Source: Pseudomonas sp. PA27(2017) (GTDB lineage Bacteria > Pseudomonadota > Gammaproteobacteria > Pseudomonadales > Pseudomonadaceae). From it: a stretch of DNA of 64,000 bases. Position 1 is the first letter of the stretch. The number at the start of each line of letters is the position of its first letter. Positions 51,989 to 61,712 of this stretch are shown piece after piece. Made by a program: the position numbers and the translations under genes. The stretch spans positions 255,346-319,345 of the forward strand of contig NZ_MSXW01000061.1 of NCBI RefSeq assembly GCF_001945445.1, in the 5' to 3' direction. Under the pieces are notes generated by a model that worked only from the letters and a program-made list of their open reading frames with translations, had not been told where the DNA came from and searched no databases.

Positions 51989-54900
51989 ATGGGTGATCGG
52001 CACGACTATGTCGCCCTGGAGTGGGTCAAGGGCGAAATCGCGGAAACCCTGAAGCAGGCGCGACAGGCACTGGAGGCGTTCGTCGAGAATCCGCAGGATT
52101 CGACGCGCATGCGTTTCTGCCAGACCTACGTGCATCAGGTTCACGGCACTCTGCAGATGGTCGAGTTCTTCGGCGCGGCCTTGCTCGCCGAGGAAATGGA
52201 GCACCTGTCCCAGGCGCTCATCGACGGTCGCGTGGCCAACCAGGGCGAAGCGCTGGAAGTGCTGATGCAGGCCATCCTGCAGCTGCCGGTGTACCTGGAC
52301 CGCATCCAGACCGCACGCCGTGACCTGCCCATGGTGGTGCTGCCGCTGCTCAACGACCTGCGCGCCGCGCGGGGCGAGAAGCTGCTGTCGGAAACCAGCC
52401 TGTTCTCGCCTGACCTGTCCGCCCGTGCCGCGGCGCTGTCGCCCGAGTCGCTGACCCAGCTGCGCACCGCCGAACTGCCGGCCCTGCTGCGCAAACTGCG
52501 GCAGATGCTGCAAGTAGCACTGGTCGGCGTCATTCGCCAGCAGGACATGGACACCAACCTCGGCTACATGGCGCGGGTGTTCGCACGTCTGGAAATCCTC
52601 TGCAAGCACTCGCCCCTCGAGTCGCTGTGGCAGATCGCTTCCGGCGTCGTCGAAGGCCTGTCCAACGGCAGCATCGCCAACGGCACCTCGGTGCGCACGC
52701 TGCTGCGCCAGGTCGACAAGGAGCTCAAGCGCCTGACCGAGCAGGGCGCCGACGGCATCAACCAGAGCGCCCCGGACGAACTCACCAAGAACCTGCTGTT
52801 CTACGTCGCCAAGGCCTCGCCGCAGTCGCCGCGTAATCAGGTGCTGCGCGAGCGCTACAACCTCGATGAGGCGCTACCCGACGATGGCGTGGTCGATGAA
52901 GAGCGGGCCCGTCTGGCCGGTCCCGACCGCGATGCCATGCGCTCGGTGGTGGGCGCACTCTGTGAGGAACTGGTGCGCGTCAAGGACAGCCTCGACCTGT
53001 TCGTGCGCAGCGACCGTGCCCATGTCGGCGAGCTGCAGGCCCTGCTGGTACCTCTCAAGCAGATCGCCGACACCCTGGCCGTGCTCGGCTTCGCCCAGCC
53101 GCGCAAGGTGATCGTCGACCAGCTCGACGTGGTGCGCGCGCTGACCGAAGGCGCCCAGTCGCCGAGCGACGCCGTGCTGATGGATGTGGCCGGCGCACTG
53201 CTCTACGTCGAAGCGACCCTGACCGGCATGGTCGGCCAGAACGACGGCAACAAACGCGAAGAAAGCCACCTGCCCACCACCGACGTCGGGCAGATCCACC
53301 AACTAGTGATCAAGGAAACGCGCAATGGCCTGGAGCAGGCCAAGGACGCGATCATCGAGTTCATCGCCTCGCAGTGGAATCACGAGCATCTGGCCCGCGT
53401 GCCGGAGCTGCTGACCCAGGTGCGTGGCGGTCTGGCGATGATTCCGCTGGAGCGCGCCGCGGCGTTGCTCAATGCCTGCAATCGCTATATCCAGGAACAG
53501 CTGCTGGCCCGCAAGGCGGTGCCGAACTGGCAGAACCTCGACACCCTGGCCGATGCCATCACCAGCGTCGAGTACTACCTGGAGCGTCTGTCCGAAGATC
53601 ACGCCACCCAGGGCGACCTGATTCTCGACGTCGCCGAGGAAAGCCTCGGGGCGCTGGGTTACCCGCTGCAGGAAAAACCGTCGATCCTCGACGCACCCGC
53701 CGAAGACGAGCCGGCCCCGCTAGATGATCCGCTGCACGATATCGACGTATTGGCGGCGCCGGCTGCCGACGCCGTTCAGCCGGATGCGCCCCTGGAGCCA
53801 GTCACTGACGAGCTGCCCGTGTTGGACCAACCTGCTTACGCAGAGCCTGAACCGGCCACCTCAGGCAACGGCAACGAAGTCGCCGACCTGCAGTGGGCGC
53901 CGGACGACCAGCCGCACACTCACACCACGCAGCCCGACGACCTGCCCGAGCTGCACAGCGAAGTGATCGAGCCCGGTGAACAGGCTTCCGAGACCCTGGT
54001 CGAGGCCCATGGGGCGCAGACACTCGACAACTGGTCGTTGGCCGATGAGCAACCTCAGGCGCTGACGCCCGAGCAAGCCAATGAAGCGGCTGATCCCTAC
54101 GCGGTCGACCTCGGCGAACTGGGCGACGACCCGTACGCCGATGCCAAGGCTGCGGTAGCCGATGATGCCTGGTCGCTGGACGACAGCGAGCTGCTGGACG
54201 AGCGCGCCGGCTCCGAGGCACAGGATGATGCCTTCCTGCTGTCCGCCGAGCCACTGGAGCTGGACGAGCCGGTGATTCTGCCGGTTACCGAACAACCCGC
54301 TTCCGTCGCCGATGACGAGTGGTCCTTTGACCTCGATGATCAGCCTGCCGCCGCGCCCGAGCAGTATGGCCGAGCCGAGGACGAGCTGTGGTCGCTCGAC
54401 GAGCTGCAAAGCGATCTCGAACCTGTCGATGCCGAGCCGACCGTCGCCGAGTTGCCGGCTCTGGATCTGCCGAACCAGGGTTTCGAAGAGCAGCCGCTGG
54501 AACTGGAATCCCTGGATCTGGATGCGAGCGACGAGCCGCAGTGGAACGAAGTCGACCTCGACGACCTGCAACTGCCGGAAGTCGAGCTGCCCGGCCTGCC
54601 CGAGGCGCCCGCCGTCGAAGGATCGGTAGCTGAAAAACCGCTTTCCATGGCTGACGTGATGGCTGCGCCGGTGCAGGCGATCAACCCGCCTGCGGCGGAC
54701 GTGCCGCCCAGCCTGTTGCCGCCGCCTGCCGATGAAGAACCCATCGATGAGGAGCTCCGCGAGGTCTTTATCGAGGAAGCCGGCGAGGTGCTGGAAACCA
54801 TCGCCGAGTTCCTGCCGCGCTGGTGCGTCGATACCGACGACCGCGAGGCACTGACCGAAATCCGCCGCGCCTTCCATACCCTCAAGGGCAGTGGCCGCAT

Positions 54901-57900
54901 GGTGCGCGCGCTGGTCATCGGTGAGCTGGCTTGGTCGATCGAAAACCTGCTCAACCGCGTGCTCGACCGCAGCATTCAGCCTGGCGACGAGGTCAAGCAG
55001 GTGATCAATCAGGTCGTGGCGCTGACGCCCGAGCTGGTCGAAGAATTCGCCGCCCAGGCCCAGCGCCAGCGTGATGACGTCGACCGCCTGGCGGCCGATG
55101 CCCATGCACTGGCCAAGGGGCTGAGCCTCCCAAAGCATGACGCCCCGGCTGCCGCGGTAGCCGAGCCCGCGGGCGAGATCGAGGCTGCCGCACCGGTCAA
55201 TCAGGAACCTGCGAGTGAAGAGCCCGCGGGGCTCGATCCGCAGTTGCTGGAAATCTTCCGCAACGAGGCGGAAACCCACCTCGACACTCTGGCCGCCTTT
55301 CTCGACGACTGCGCCCGTGAAATGCCGCAGCCGGTGACCGATGACCTGCAGCGTGCCCTGCATACGCTCAAGGGCAGCGCCTACATGGCCGGCATTCTGC
55401 CGATGGCCGAAGTGGCCGCGCCGTTGGAAAAGATGGTCAAGGAATTCAAGGTCAATCTGGTGCCGCTGGACCTGACTGAAGCCGAGGTGCTGGTCGAGGC
55501 CCAGGCCTTGTTCCGTCAGGGCCTGGCTCAGCTGGAAAGCGATCCGCTGCGACCGATTCCGGGCACCGAAGCCTTCCTTGAACGTGTGCAGCAGCTGCAC
55601 CAGCAACGCCTCGAACATGCCCAGAGCCTGCGCCAGGATGAGCACGGCGAGAGTCGCGATCCGCAGCTGATCAGCATCTTCCTGGCCGAGGGTATGGACA
55701 TCCTGCTCGATGCCGAAGACCTGCTGCGCCGCTGGCGCACGCAGCCGTCCGAACGCCAGGAACTGAACACCCTGCTGGAAGAGCTGACCACCCTCGGCCG
55801 CGGCGCGGAAATGGCCGAGCTGCCGCAGATCGACGAGCTGTGCGAAGCGCTGCTGGACGTCTACGGCGCCGTGGAAGACGGCAGCCTGGCGGTCAGCGAA
55901 CGGTTCTTCGATGAGGCCGAGCAGGCCCACGAAGCGCTGGTCAGCATGATGGATCAGGTCGCCGCCGGCCTCGAGGTCAGCGCCTGCCCCGAGCGGGTGG
56001 CCGCCTTGCGCGCGCTGTTCGACGAAGCGCTCGATCCTGCCAAGCTGGCCCTGCTGTCCGGCGACGTGCCGGGCTTGCAGGTGGTCGAGCTGGAAGAGGC
56101 GACCCGCGCGCTGCAAGCGGCGGATGAGGCCGAAGAGCCGCTCGATGCTGCCGAGTCTGACGACAACGAGCTGGAGTCGATCTTCCTCGAAGAGGCGGTG
56201 GACATCCTCGACAGCGCCGCCGGCAATCTGCAGCGCTGGCTGGCCGAGCCGGATAACCGCACGCTGCTGTCGTCGTTGCAACGCGACATGCACACCCTCA
56301 AAGGTGGCGCCAACATGGCCGGCGTGACGCCGATCAGCGAGCTGGCCCACGAGCTGGAAGCCCTCTACGAGGGGCTGGTGGATCGCCGCTACGGTGTTTC
56401 CCCCTTCGCTACCGACAGCCTGCAGCAGGGCCATGCGCTGCTCGGCGGCATGCTCACCAACCTGCAGGCGCGCCAGCCGGCGCAACCTGCCGATGAACTG
56501 GTCGAGGCCATTCGCCAATTCCGCCAGCGCGGTGGCCAGGACGAGCAACACATCGAGCCCGAGGCGCCGGTCGCCCCTGAGCCGGTCGAACACCTGGATG
56601 CCTGGCCCGAGCCCGAGCCCGAGCCTGAAGCCGCGGCCACCGAGCCAGCTGTAGCGCCCGTCGAGCCGCCCATGCTGCGCGACGAGCCGGCGCAGGCCGT
56701 GGTGCACAGCGACCGCGATCCCGAACTGGTCGAGATCTTTCTCGAGGAAGGCTTCGACATCATCGACAGCGCCGGTGCGGCCCTGACGCACTGGATGGAT
56801 GACGTCGACAACAGCCTCGATCTGGAATCCCTGCAGCGTGATCTGCACACCCTCAAGGGTGGTGCGCGGATGGCTGAGATTCGTGAGATCGGCGATCTGG
56901 CCCACGAGCTGGAGTTCCTCTATGAGGACCTCGGCAACGGTCGCCTGCGCCCCAGCCCGATGTTGTTCGAGCTGCTGCACGCCTGCCACGACCGCCTCGC
57001 CGAGATGCTCGACGCCGTGCGCTCACAGCGCCAGGTGCCCAATGGCGACGAGCTGGTCGAGACCATCCGCCGCCTGCGCGCCAACCCGGACGAGCAGCTC
57101 AGCATGCCGCGCGCCGTGCCATTGAGCGCCGCGCCGCAGGAAGCCTTCGATGCCGACAGCGACGAAATTCTCGATATCTTCCTCGAAGAAGCTGACGACC
57201 TGCTCGAAGCCATGGAAGCCGGCATCAGCCGCTGGGAAGAGCGCCGTGACGATGCCAGCTGTATCGACGACCTGCTGCGTATCCTGCATACCCTCAAGGG
57301 CGGTGCTCGCCTGGCTGGGCAGAAGCAGCTGGGCGACCAGAGCCATGATCTGGAGCAGCACCTGACCGAAGCCCAGACGCAAGGTGCGCCCTGGCCCGAC
57401 AGCCTGTTCCTGGACGTGCAGTCCGGCTTCGAGGGACTACAGAAGAGCCTCGATGAACTGCGCCTGCGTTTGCAGCAGCAACCACAGGACGAGCGCCCGG
57501 CAGCCGAGCCGGAGCAGCCGGTGGCGCGTGCGGCGACTTCCATCGTCGCCGCCAGCGAGCGGCCGGTGGTCGCCGCGCAGAACCGCGTACTGCCGTTCGT
57601 GCAGCGCGCCGAAGTGGCTGCCGAGGAGGCCGCCGCACGGCGTGCCCCGCAGGAACTGGTCAAGGTGCCCGCCGATCTGCTCGAAGGCCTGGTCAACCTG
57701 GCCGGTGAGACGTCGATCTTCCGGGGCCGTGTAGAGCAGCAGGTCAGCGACTTCGGCTTCACCCTGAGCGAGATGGAAGCCACCATCGACCGCGTTCGCG
57801 ATCAGCTGCGCCGCCTGGACACCGAAACCCAGGCGCAGATCCTCAGCCGCTACCAGGCCGAGGCCGAGCGCGCCGGGTACGAAGAGTTCGACCCGCTGGA

Positions 57901-59491
57901 AATGGACCGCCATTCCCAGTTGCAGCAGCTGTCGCGAGCCCTGTTCGAGTCGGCCTCCGACTTGCTGGACCTCAAGGAAACCCTGGCTTCGCGTAACCGC
58001 GATGCGGAAACCCTGTTGCTGCAACAGGCGCGGGTCAACACCGAGCTTCAGGAAGGCCTGATGCGCACGCGCATGGTGCCGTTCGACCGCCTGGTACCGC
58101 GTCTGCGCCGTATCGTGCGCCAGGTGGCCAGCGAGCTCGGCAAGCAGGTCGAGTTCACCGTCGGCAACGCCGATGGCGAGATGGACCGCACGGTACTCGA
58201 GCGCATCGTTGCGCCCCTGGAGCACATGCTGCGCAATGCCGTCGACCACGGTATCGAAGGCGCTGCGGTGCGCGCCAACGCGGGCAAGCCGGAACAGGGC
58301 AGCATTCGCCTGGAGTTGGGCCGTGAAGGCGGCGACATCGTGCTGACGCTCAGCGACGACGGTGCCGGCATCAACCTCGATGCGGTGCGCCGCAAGGCCA
58401 TCGAGCGCGGGCTGATGGACGCTGGCTCCGACCTCAGTGAGCACGAGATCCTGCAGTTCATTCTCGAGGCCGGCTTCTCCACCGCCGAGAAGGTCACGCA
58501 GATTTCCGGGCGTGGCGTCGGTATGGACGTGGTCAACGCCGAGGTCAAGCAGCTCGGTGGCTCGATGAGCATCGACTCGGTGATCGGTGAAGGCACCACC
58601 TTCCGCATCCGTCTGCCGTTCACCGTATCGGTCAACCGTGCGTTGATGGTGCTGTCCGGCGAAGACCTGTACGCCATTCCGCTCAACACCATCGAAGGTA
58701 TCGTGCGCGTTTCGCCGTACGAGCTGGAAAGCTACTACGGCCCCGATGCGCCGCGTTTCGAGTACGCCGGCCAAGCCTACGAGCTGCGTTACCTGGGCGA
58801 CCTGCTCAACAACGGCCAGCATCCCAAGCTGGTCGGCCAGAGCCTTCCGCTGCCGGTGATCTTGGTGCGCTCCAGCGAACACGCCGTGGCCGTGCAGGTG
58901 GATTCGCTGGCCGGTTCGCGGGAGATTGTGGTGAAGAGCCTCGGCCCGCAATTCGCCACGGTGCCGGGTATTTCCGGCGCGACCATCCTCGGTGACGGTC
59001 GCGTGGTGGTGATTCTCGACCTGCTCGCGACCATCCGCGAGTTGCATGCGCACCTGCAGTATCAGGTTCGGCCGCGTCTGTCGGCCGACGCTGGCAGCGT
59101 GCCGGAAGTCGAGGTCGAACGCCCGACCCTGGTCATGGTGGTGGACGACTCGGTCACCGTGCGCAAGGTCACCAGCCGCCTGCTGGAGCGCAACGGCATG
59201 AACGTGCTGACCGCCAAGGACGGTGTCGACGCCATCGCCCAGCTGCAGGAGCATCGCCCCGACATCATGCTGCTGGACATCGAAATGCCGCGCATGGACG
59301 GCTTCGAGGTCGCCAACCTGATTCGCCACGACGAAGGCCTCAAGGACCTGCCGATCATCATGATCACCTCGCGTACCGGTGAGAAACACCGGGAGCGGGC
59401 GATGAGCATCGGCGTCAACGAGTACCTCGGCAAGCCCTACCAGGAGTCGCTGTTGCTCGGCTCCATCGAGAAGTGGACCAAGCGCTCATGA
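51989..59491 (+). CDS. chpA: ChpA, multi-phosphotransfer chemotaxis histidine kinase
   Basis: 2500-residue kinase of the Pil-Chp system. Phosphotransfer-like domains, by position of the key residue: His52 (VHGTLQ), Thr476 (LLTQVRGG), His963 and His1125 (HTLKGS), Thr1267 (TTLGRG), and His1435, His1620 and His1767 (HTLKGG). An acidic, low-complexity linker fills about residues 555-915. Next come the CheA dimerisation and ATPase core (about 1890-2210; RNAVDHGIE N-box), a CheW domain (about 2215-2350) and a receiver with Asp2430. GTG-rich leader; ATG at 51989 fits the PAO1-type start. Couples PilJ to PilG and PilH. Last codon overlaps chpB (ATGA). Confidence 0.95.
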   Translation: MGDRHDYVALEWVKGEIAETLKQARQALEAFVENPQDSTRMRFCQTYVHQVHGTLQMVEFFGAALLAEEMEHLSQALIDGRVANQGEALEVLMQAILQLPVYLDRIQTARRDLPMVVLPLLNDLRAARGEKLLSETSLFSPDLSARAAALSPESLTQLRTAELPALLRKLRQMLQVALVGVIRQQDMDTNLGYMARVFARLEILCKHSPLESLWQIASGVVEGLSNGSIANGTSVRTLLRQVDKELKRLTEQGADGINQSAPDELTKNLLFYVAKASPQSPRNQVLRERYNLDEALPDDGVVDEERARLAGPDRDAMRSVVGALCEELVRVKDSLDLFVRSDRAHVGELQALLVPLKQIADTLAVLGFAQPRKVIVDQLDVVRALTEGAQSPSDAVLMDVAGALLYVEATLTGMVGQNDGNKREESHLPTTDVGQIHQLVIKETRNGLEQAKDAIIEFIASQWNHEHLARVPELLTQVRGGLAMIPLERAAALLNACNRYIQEQLLARKAVPNWQNLDTLADAITSVEYYLERLSEDHATQGDLILDVAEESLGALGYPLQEKPSILDAPAEDEPAPLDDPLHDIDVLAAPAADAVQPDAPLEPVTDELPVLDQPAYAEPEPATSGNGNEVADLQWAPDDQPHTHTTQPDDLPELHSEVIEPGEQASETLVEAHGAQTLDNWSLADEQPQALTPEQANEAADPYAVDLGELGDDPYADAKAAVADDAWSLDDSELLDERAGSEAQDDAFLLSAEPLELDEPVILPVTEQPASVADDEWSFDLDDQPAAAPEQYGRAEDELWSLDELQSDLEPVDAEPTVAELPALDLPNQGFEEQPLELESLDLDASDEPQWNEVDLDDLQLPEVELPGLPEAPAVEGSVAEKPLSMADVMAAPVQAINPPAADVPPSLLPPPADEEPIDEELREVFIEEAGEVLETIAEFLPRWCVDTDDREALTEIRRAFHTLKGSGRMVRALVIGELAWSIENLLNRVLDRSIQPGDEVKQVINQVVALTPELVEEFAAQAQRQRDDVDRLAADAHALAKGLSLPKHDAPAAAVAEPAGEIEAAAPVNQEPASEEPAGLDPQLLEIFRNEAETHLDTLAAFLDDCAREMPQPVTDDLQRALHTLKGSAYMAGILPMAEVAAPLEKMVKEFKVNLVPLDLTEAEVLVEAQALFRQGLAQLESDPLRPIPGTEAFLERVQQLHQQRLEHAQSLRQDEHGESRDPQLISIFLAEGMDILLDAEDLLRRWRTQPSERQELNTLLEELTTLGRGAEMAELPQIDELCEALLDVYGAVEDGSLAVSERFFDEAEQAHEALVSMMDQVAAGLEVSACPERVAALRALFDEALDPAKLALLSGDVPGLQVVELEEATRALQAADEAEEPLDAAESDDNELESIFLEEAVDILDSAAGNLQRWLAEPDNRTLLSSLQRDMHTLKGGANMAGVTPISELAHELEALYEGLVDRRYGVSPFATDSLQQGHALLGGMLTNLQARQPAQPADELVEAIRQFRQRGGQDEQHIEPEAPVAPEPVEHLDAWPEPEPEPEAAATEPAVAPVEPPMLRDEPAQAVVHSDRDPELVEIFLEEGFDIIDSAGAALTHWMDDVDNSLDLESLQRDLHTLKGGARMAEIREIGDLAHELEFLYEDLGNGRLRPSPMLFELLHACHDRLAEMLDAVRSQRQVPNGDELVETIRRLRANPDEQLSMPRAVPLSAAPQEAFDADSDEILDIFLEEADDLLEAMEAGISRWEERRDDASCIDDLLRILHTLKGGARLAGQKQLGDQSHDLEQHLTEAQTQGAPWPDSLFLDVQSGFEGLQKSLDELRLRLQQQPQDERPAAEPEQPVARAATSIVAASERPVVAAQNRVLPFVQRAEVAAEEAAARRAPQELVKVPADLLEGLVNLAGETSIFRGRVEQQVSDFGFTLSEMEATIDRVRDQLRRLDTETQAQILSRYQAEAERAGYEEFDPLEMDRHSQLQQLSRALFESASDLLDLKETLASRNRDAETLLLQQARVNTELQEGLMRTRMVPFDRLVPRLRRIVRQVASELGKQVEFTVGNADGEMDRTVLERIVAPLEHMLRNAVDHGIEGAAVRANAGKPEQGSIRLELGREGGDIVLTLSDDGAGINLDAVRRKAIERGLMDAGSDLSEHEILQFILEAGFSTAEKVTQISGRGVGMDVVNAEVKQLGGSMSIDSVIGEGTTFRIRLPFTVSVNRALMVLSGEDLYAIPLNTIEGIVRVSPYELESYYGPDAPRFEYAGQAYELRYLGDLLNNGQHPKLVGQSLPLPVILVRSSEHAVAVQVDSLAGSREIVVKSLGPQFATVPGISGATILGDGRVVVILDLLATIRELHAHLQYQVRPRLSADAGSVPEVEVERPTLVMVVDDSVTVRKVTSRLLERNGMNVLTAKDGVDAIAQLQEHRPDIMLLDIEMPRMDGFEVANLIRHDEGLKDLPIIMITSRTGEKHRERAMSIGVNEYLGKPYQESLLLGSIEKWTKRS

Positions 59492-60546
59492 GCCAATCCA
59501 GCGCAGCACGCATCGCCGTGATCGCCGACACCTCGCTGCAGCGCCACGTGCTGCAGCAGGCCCTGAGCAGCAACGGTTATCAGGTTGTGCTCAACAGCGA
59601 TCCGGGGCGCCTCGATGACGCGGCGTTGCAGGCCTGTGAAGCGGATCTGTGGCTGGTCGACCTGGTGCAGTCCGATGACCTGCCGCTGATCGATACCCTG
59701 ATGGCCGATGCCGAGGTGCCGGTGCTGTTCGGCGAGGGTCATGCGCCGCAGCGCAGCTCGGAAAACTACCCGCGTTGGGAGCGCCGGCTGGTCGGCAAGC
59801 TGAAGAAACTGGTCGGCGATCCCGCCCTGGCCACCGTAGGCGGCGGCCTGGACGGCGTACTGGCCGAGGCCCAGCGGCCGGGCCGTATCGAACTGCCGGC
59901 GGCGCTGGCCAACACGCCGCTGCAGGCGGGTGAGCCGGCTCGCCAAGTCTGGCTGCTGGCGGCATCGCTGGGCGGGCCGGCGGCGGTCAAGGCGTTTCTC
60001 GATGCACTGCCGGGCGGCCTGCCGGTGGCATTCCTGTATGCCCAGCATATCGATCCCAGCTTCGAGACCACCTTGCCCCAGGCCGTCGGCCGCCACAGTC
60101 AGTGGCGCGTCGGCACCGTTCGTGACGGCGATGCCTTGCGCTGCGGCGAAGTGGTGGTGGTGCCGATCAGCAACGAGCTGACCTTTGCCGATGACGGCAT
60201 CATGCGCGTCGCCAATCGGCCCTGGCCGGAGCCCTACAGCCCATCGATCGACCAGATGATGCTCAACCTGGCCCAGCGCTACGCCGCCGACAGCGGCGTG
60301 ATCGCCTTCAGCGGCATGGGCAGCGATGGCAGCGCCGCAGCCGCCTACGTGAAGCGCCAGGGCGGACTGATCTGGACGCAGCGCGCCGAGAGCTGCGCCT
60401 GCTCGAGCATGCCCGACAGCCTGCGCGAAGGCGGCTACAGCAGCTTCACCGCCGATCCGCGGGAGCTGGCAGCAGCGCTCGTCGAGCACCTTGCCGAGCA
60501 GTGCGCCGGTAATCGGCACTCTTCTCCAACCACCTTCGCTGTCTGA
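59488..60546 (+). CDS. chpB: CheB-type methylesterase ChpB
   Basis: 352-residue enzyme that removes methyl groups from PilJ. N-terminal receiver-like part (about 1-110) has an Asp in WLVDLVQSD near 54 but only a partial acidic pocket (VIADTS instead of a DD pair). C-terminal methylesterase domain (about 150-345) has the catalytic triad: Ser in AASLGGPAA, His in AQHIDPS and Asp in SGMGSDGS. Start ATG at 59488 overlaps chpA. Confidence 0.93.
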   Translation: MSQSSAARIAVIADTSLQRHVLQQALSSNGYQVVLNSDPGRLDDAALQACEADLWLVDLVQSDDLPLIDTLMADAEVPVLFGEGHAPQRSSENYPRWERRLVGKLKKLVGDPALATVGGGLDGVLAEAQRPGRIELPAALANTPLQAGEPARQVWLLAASLGGPAAVKAFLDALPGGLPVAFLYAQHIDPSFETTLPQAVGRHSQWRVGTVRDGDALRCGEVVVVPISNELTFADDGIMRVANRPWPEPYSPSIDQMMLNLAQRYAADSGVIAFSGMGSDGSAAAAYVKRQGGLIWTQRAESCACSSMPDSLREGGYSSFTADPRELAAALVEHLAEQCAGNRHSSPTTFAV

Positions 60547-60558
60547 CAGGATGTTTTC

Positions 60559-61029
60559 ATGAGCCAAGCCGTTGCTACCCAGAACAGCGTCAGCAGCCTG
60601 ACCGGTCTGGTCGTGCCGCTGGCCGATCGCACGCTGCTGCTGCCCAACGTGGCGGTGGCCGAGCTGATTCCCTACCGCGCGCCACCGGCCCTGGCCGGCA
60701 TGCCGGACTGGTTTCTCGGCCAGGTAGCCTGGCGCGACCTGAGCCTGCCGTTGCTCAGCTTCGAGGCCGCCAGCGGTGGCACTGCTGTGGCGGGCGACGG
60801 TGCCCGCATCGCGATTCTCAATGCCCTGGGCGGCCGCGCCAACGTCAAGTTCATCGCTCTGCTGGTTCAGGGAATTCCCCGTTCCCTGCGGGTGACCGAG
60901 GATCTGCCTCGGGCGGACGTGGCCCTCGCGGCGCTGGAGCTGGCAGCCGTGAAGGTGGACGCCGCCGTATTGCGCATTCCCGACCTGGAAGGGCTCGAGC
61001 AACTGCTCGCTGACGCCGAGCTGATCTGA
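60559..61029 (+). CDS. chpC: CheW-like adaptor ChpC
   Basis: 156-residue adaptor, a second CheW fold of the cluster. Features: LVVPLADRTLLLPNVAVAELI near residues 15-35, FLGQVAWRDLSLPLLSFE near 50-67. In P. aeruginosa ChpC helps particular stimuli reach ChpA. Twelve bases after chpB. No chpD or chpE follows; the next gene is a ferritin-like protein. Confidence 0.92.
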   Translation: MSQAVATQNSVSSLTGLVVPLADRTLLLPNVAVAELIPYRAPPALAGMPDWFLGQVAWRDLSLPLLSFEAASGGTAVAGDGARIAILNALGGRANVKFIALLVQGIPRSLRVTEDLPRADVALAALELAAVKVDAAVLRIPDLEGLEQLLADAELI

Positions 61030-61145
61030 GCACTGCTGTAGCATTTTGAAACAGGTCAAACTTTTCTCTCTCGCAACGACTCACAACCGAGTGCCGCCGG
61101 CCGCCAGAGCAGGCGCACTCAACCGTAAGCCGATGGAGAAAAGTC

Positions 61146-61676
61146 ATGAGCGCCACCCCTCTCACCGATATCAGTATCCTGCGCCAGCGCGCGCGTCAGC
61201 ACCTTGAGTCCGGCGCGATCACCGAGGGTTATTCGGCCGATCGCGAAACGGTCCTGCGCCTGCTCAACGAGTCGCTGGCCACCGAGCTGGTCTGCTACCT
61301 GCGCTACAAGCGCCACTACCACATGGCCACCGGCCTCAAGGCCAGCGTCGCCGCTGCTGAATTTCTCGAGCATGCGCAGCAGGAGCTGGAGCATTCCGAC
61401 AAACTGGCCGAGCGCATCACCCAGCTCGGTGGTGAGCCGGACTTCAATCCGGCCACGCTGACCGCCCGCTCTCACGCCGAGTACGTTGCCGGCAGTTCGC
61501 TCAAGGATATGGTGACCGAGAACCTAGTGGCTGAGCGCATCGCCATCGACAGCTATCGCGAGATCATTGCCTTCCTCGGCAATGACGATCCCACCACGCG
61601 GCGCATCTTCGAAGACATCCTCGCCCAGGAAGAAGAGCACGCCGACGATATCGCCGATATCCTCGACGACCTCTGA
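61146..61676 (+). CDS. Ferritin-like (bacterioferritin/DPS-like) protein
   Basis: 176-residue four-helix-bundle protein. The di-iron ligand set is visible: Glu in NESLATELVC, first ExxH in QQELEHSDK, Glu in ENLVAERIA, and second ExxH in EEEHADDI. Known relatives include bacterioferritin-like and DPS-like ferroxidases. Heme-binding Met is not at the usual bacterioferritin position. Own promoter likely in the 116-base spacer; RBS GGAGAAAAG. Probably stores iron or protects from peroxide. Confidence 0.88.
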   Translation: MSATPLTDISILRQRARQHLESGAITEGYSADRETVLRLLNESLATELVCYLRYKRHYHMATGLKASVAAAEFLEHAQQELEHSDKLAERITQLGGEPDFNPATLTARSHAEYVAGSSLKDMVTENLVAERIAIDSYREIIAFLGNDDPTTRRIFEDILAQEEEHADDIADILDDL

Positions 61677-61682
61677 GGCGTC

Positions 61683-61711
61683 CGCCGGGGCGCGTATTCA
61701 ACGCTCCGGCG
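61683..61711. terminator. Hairpin between the convergent ferritin-like and cytochrome b561 genes
   Basis: Arms CGCCGGGGCG (61683-61692) and CGCTCCGGCG (61702-61711) pair with one G-U and a nine-base loop. No U run; could serve as a shared transcript end. Confidence 0.5.
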
Positions 61712-61712
61712 A

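Noticed and set aside
53861..56989. Very long open frame antisense to chpA (about 1040 codons)
   Set aside because: It mirrors the high-GC codon bias of chpA, has Gln/Val/Gly-rich low-information sequence and no domain; chpA is the clear coding strand.
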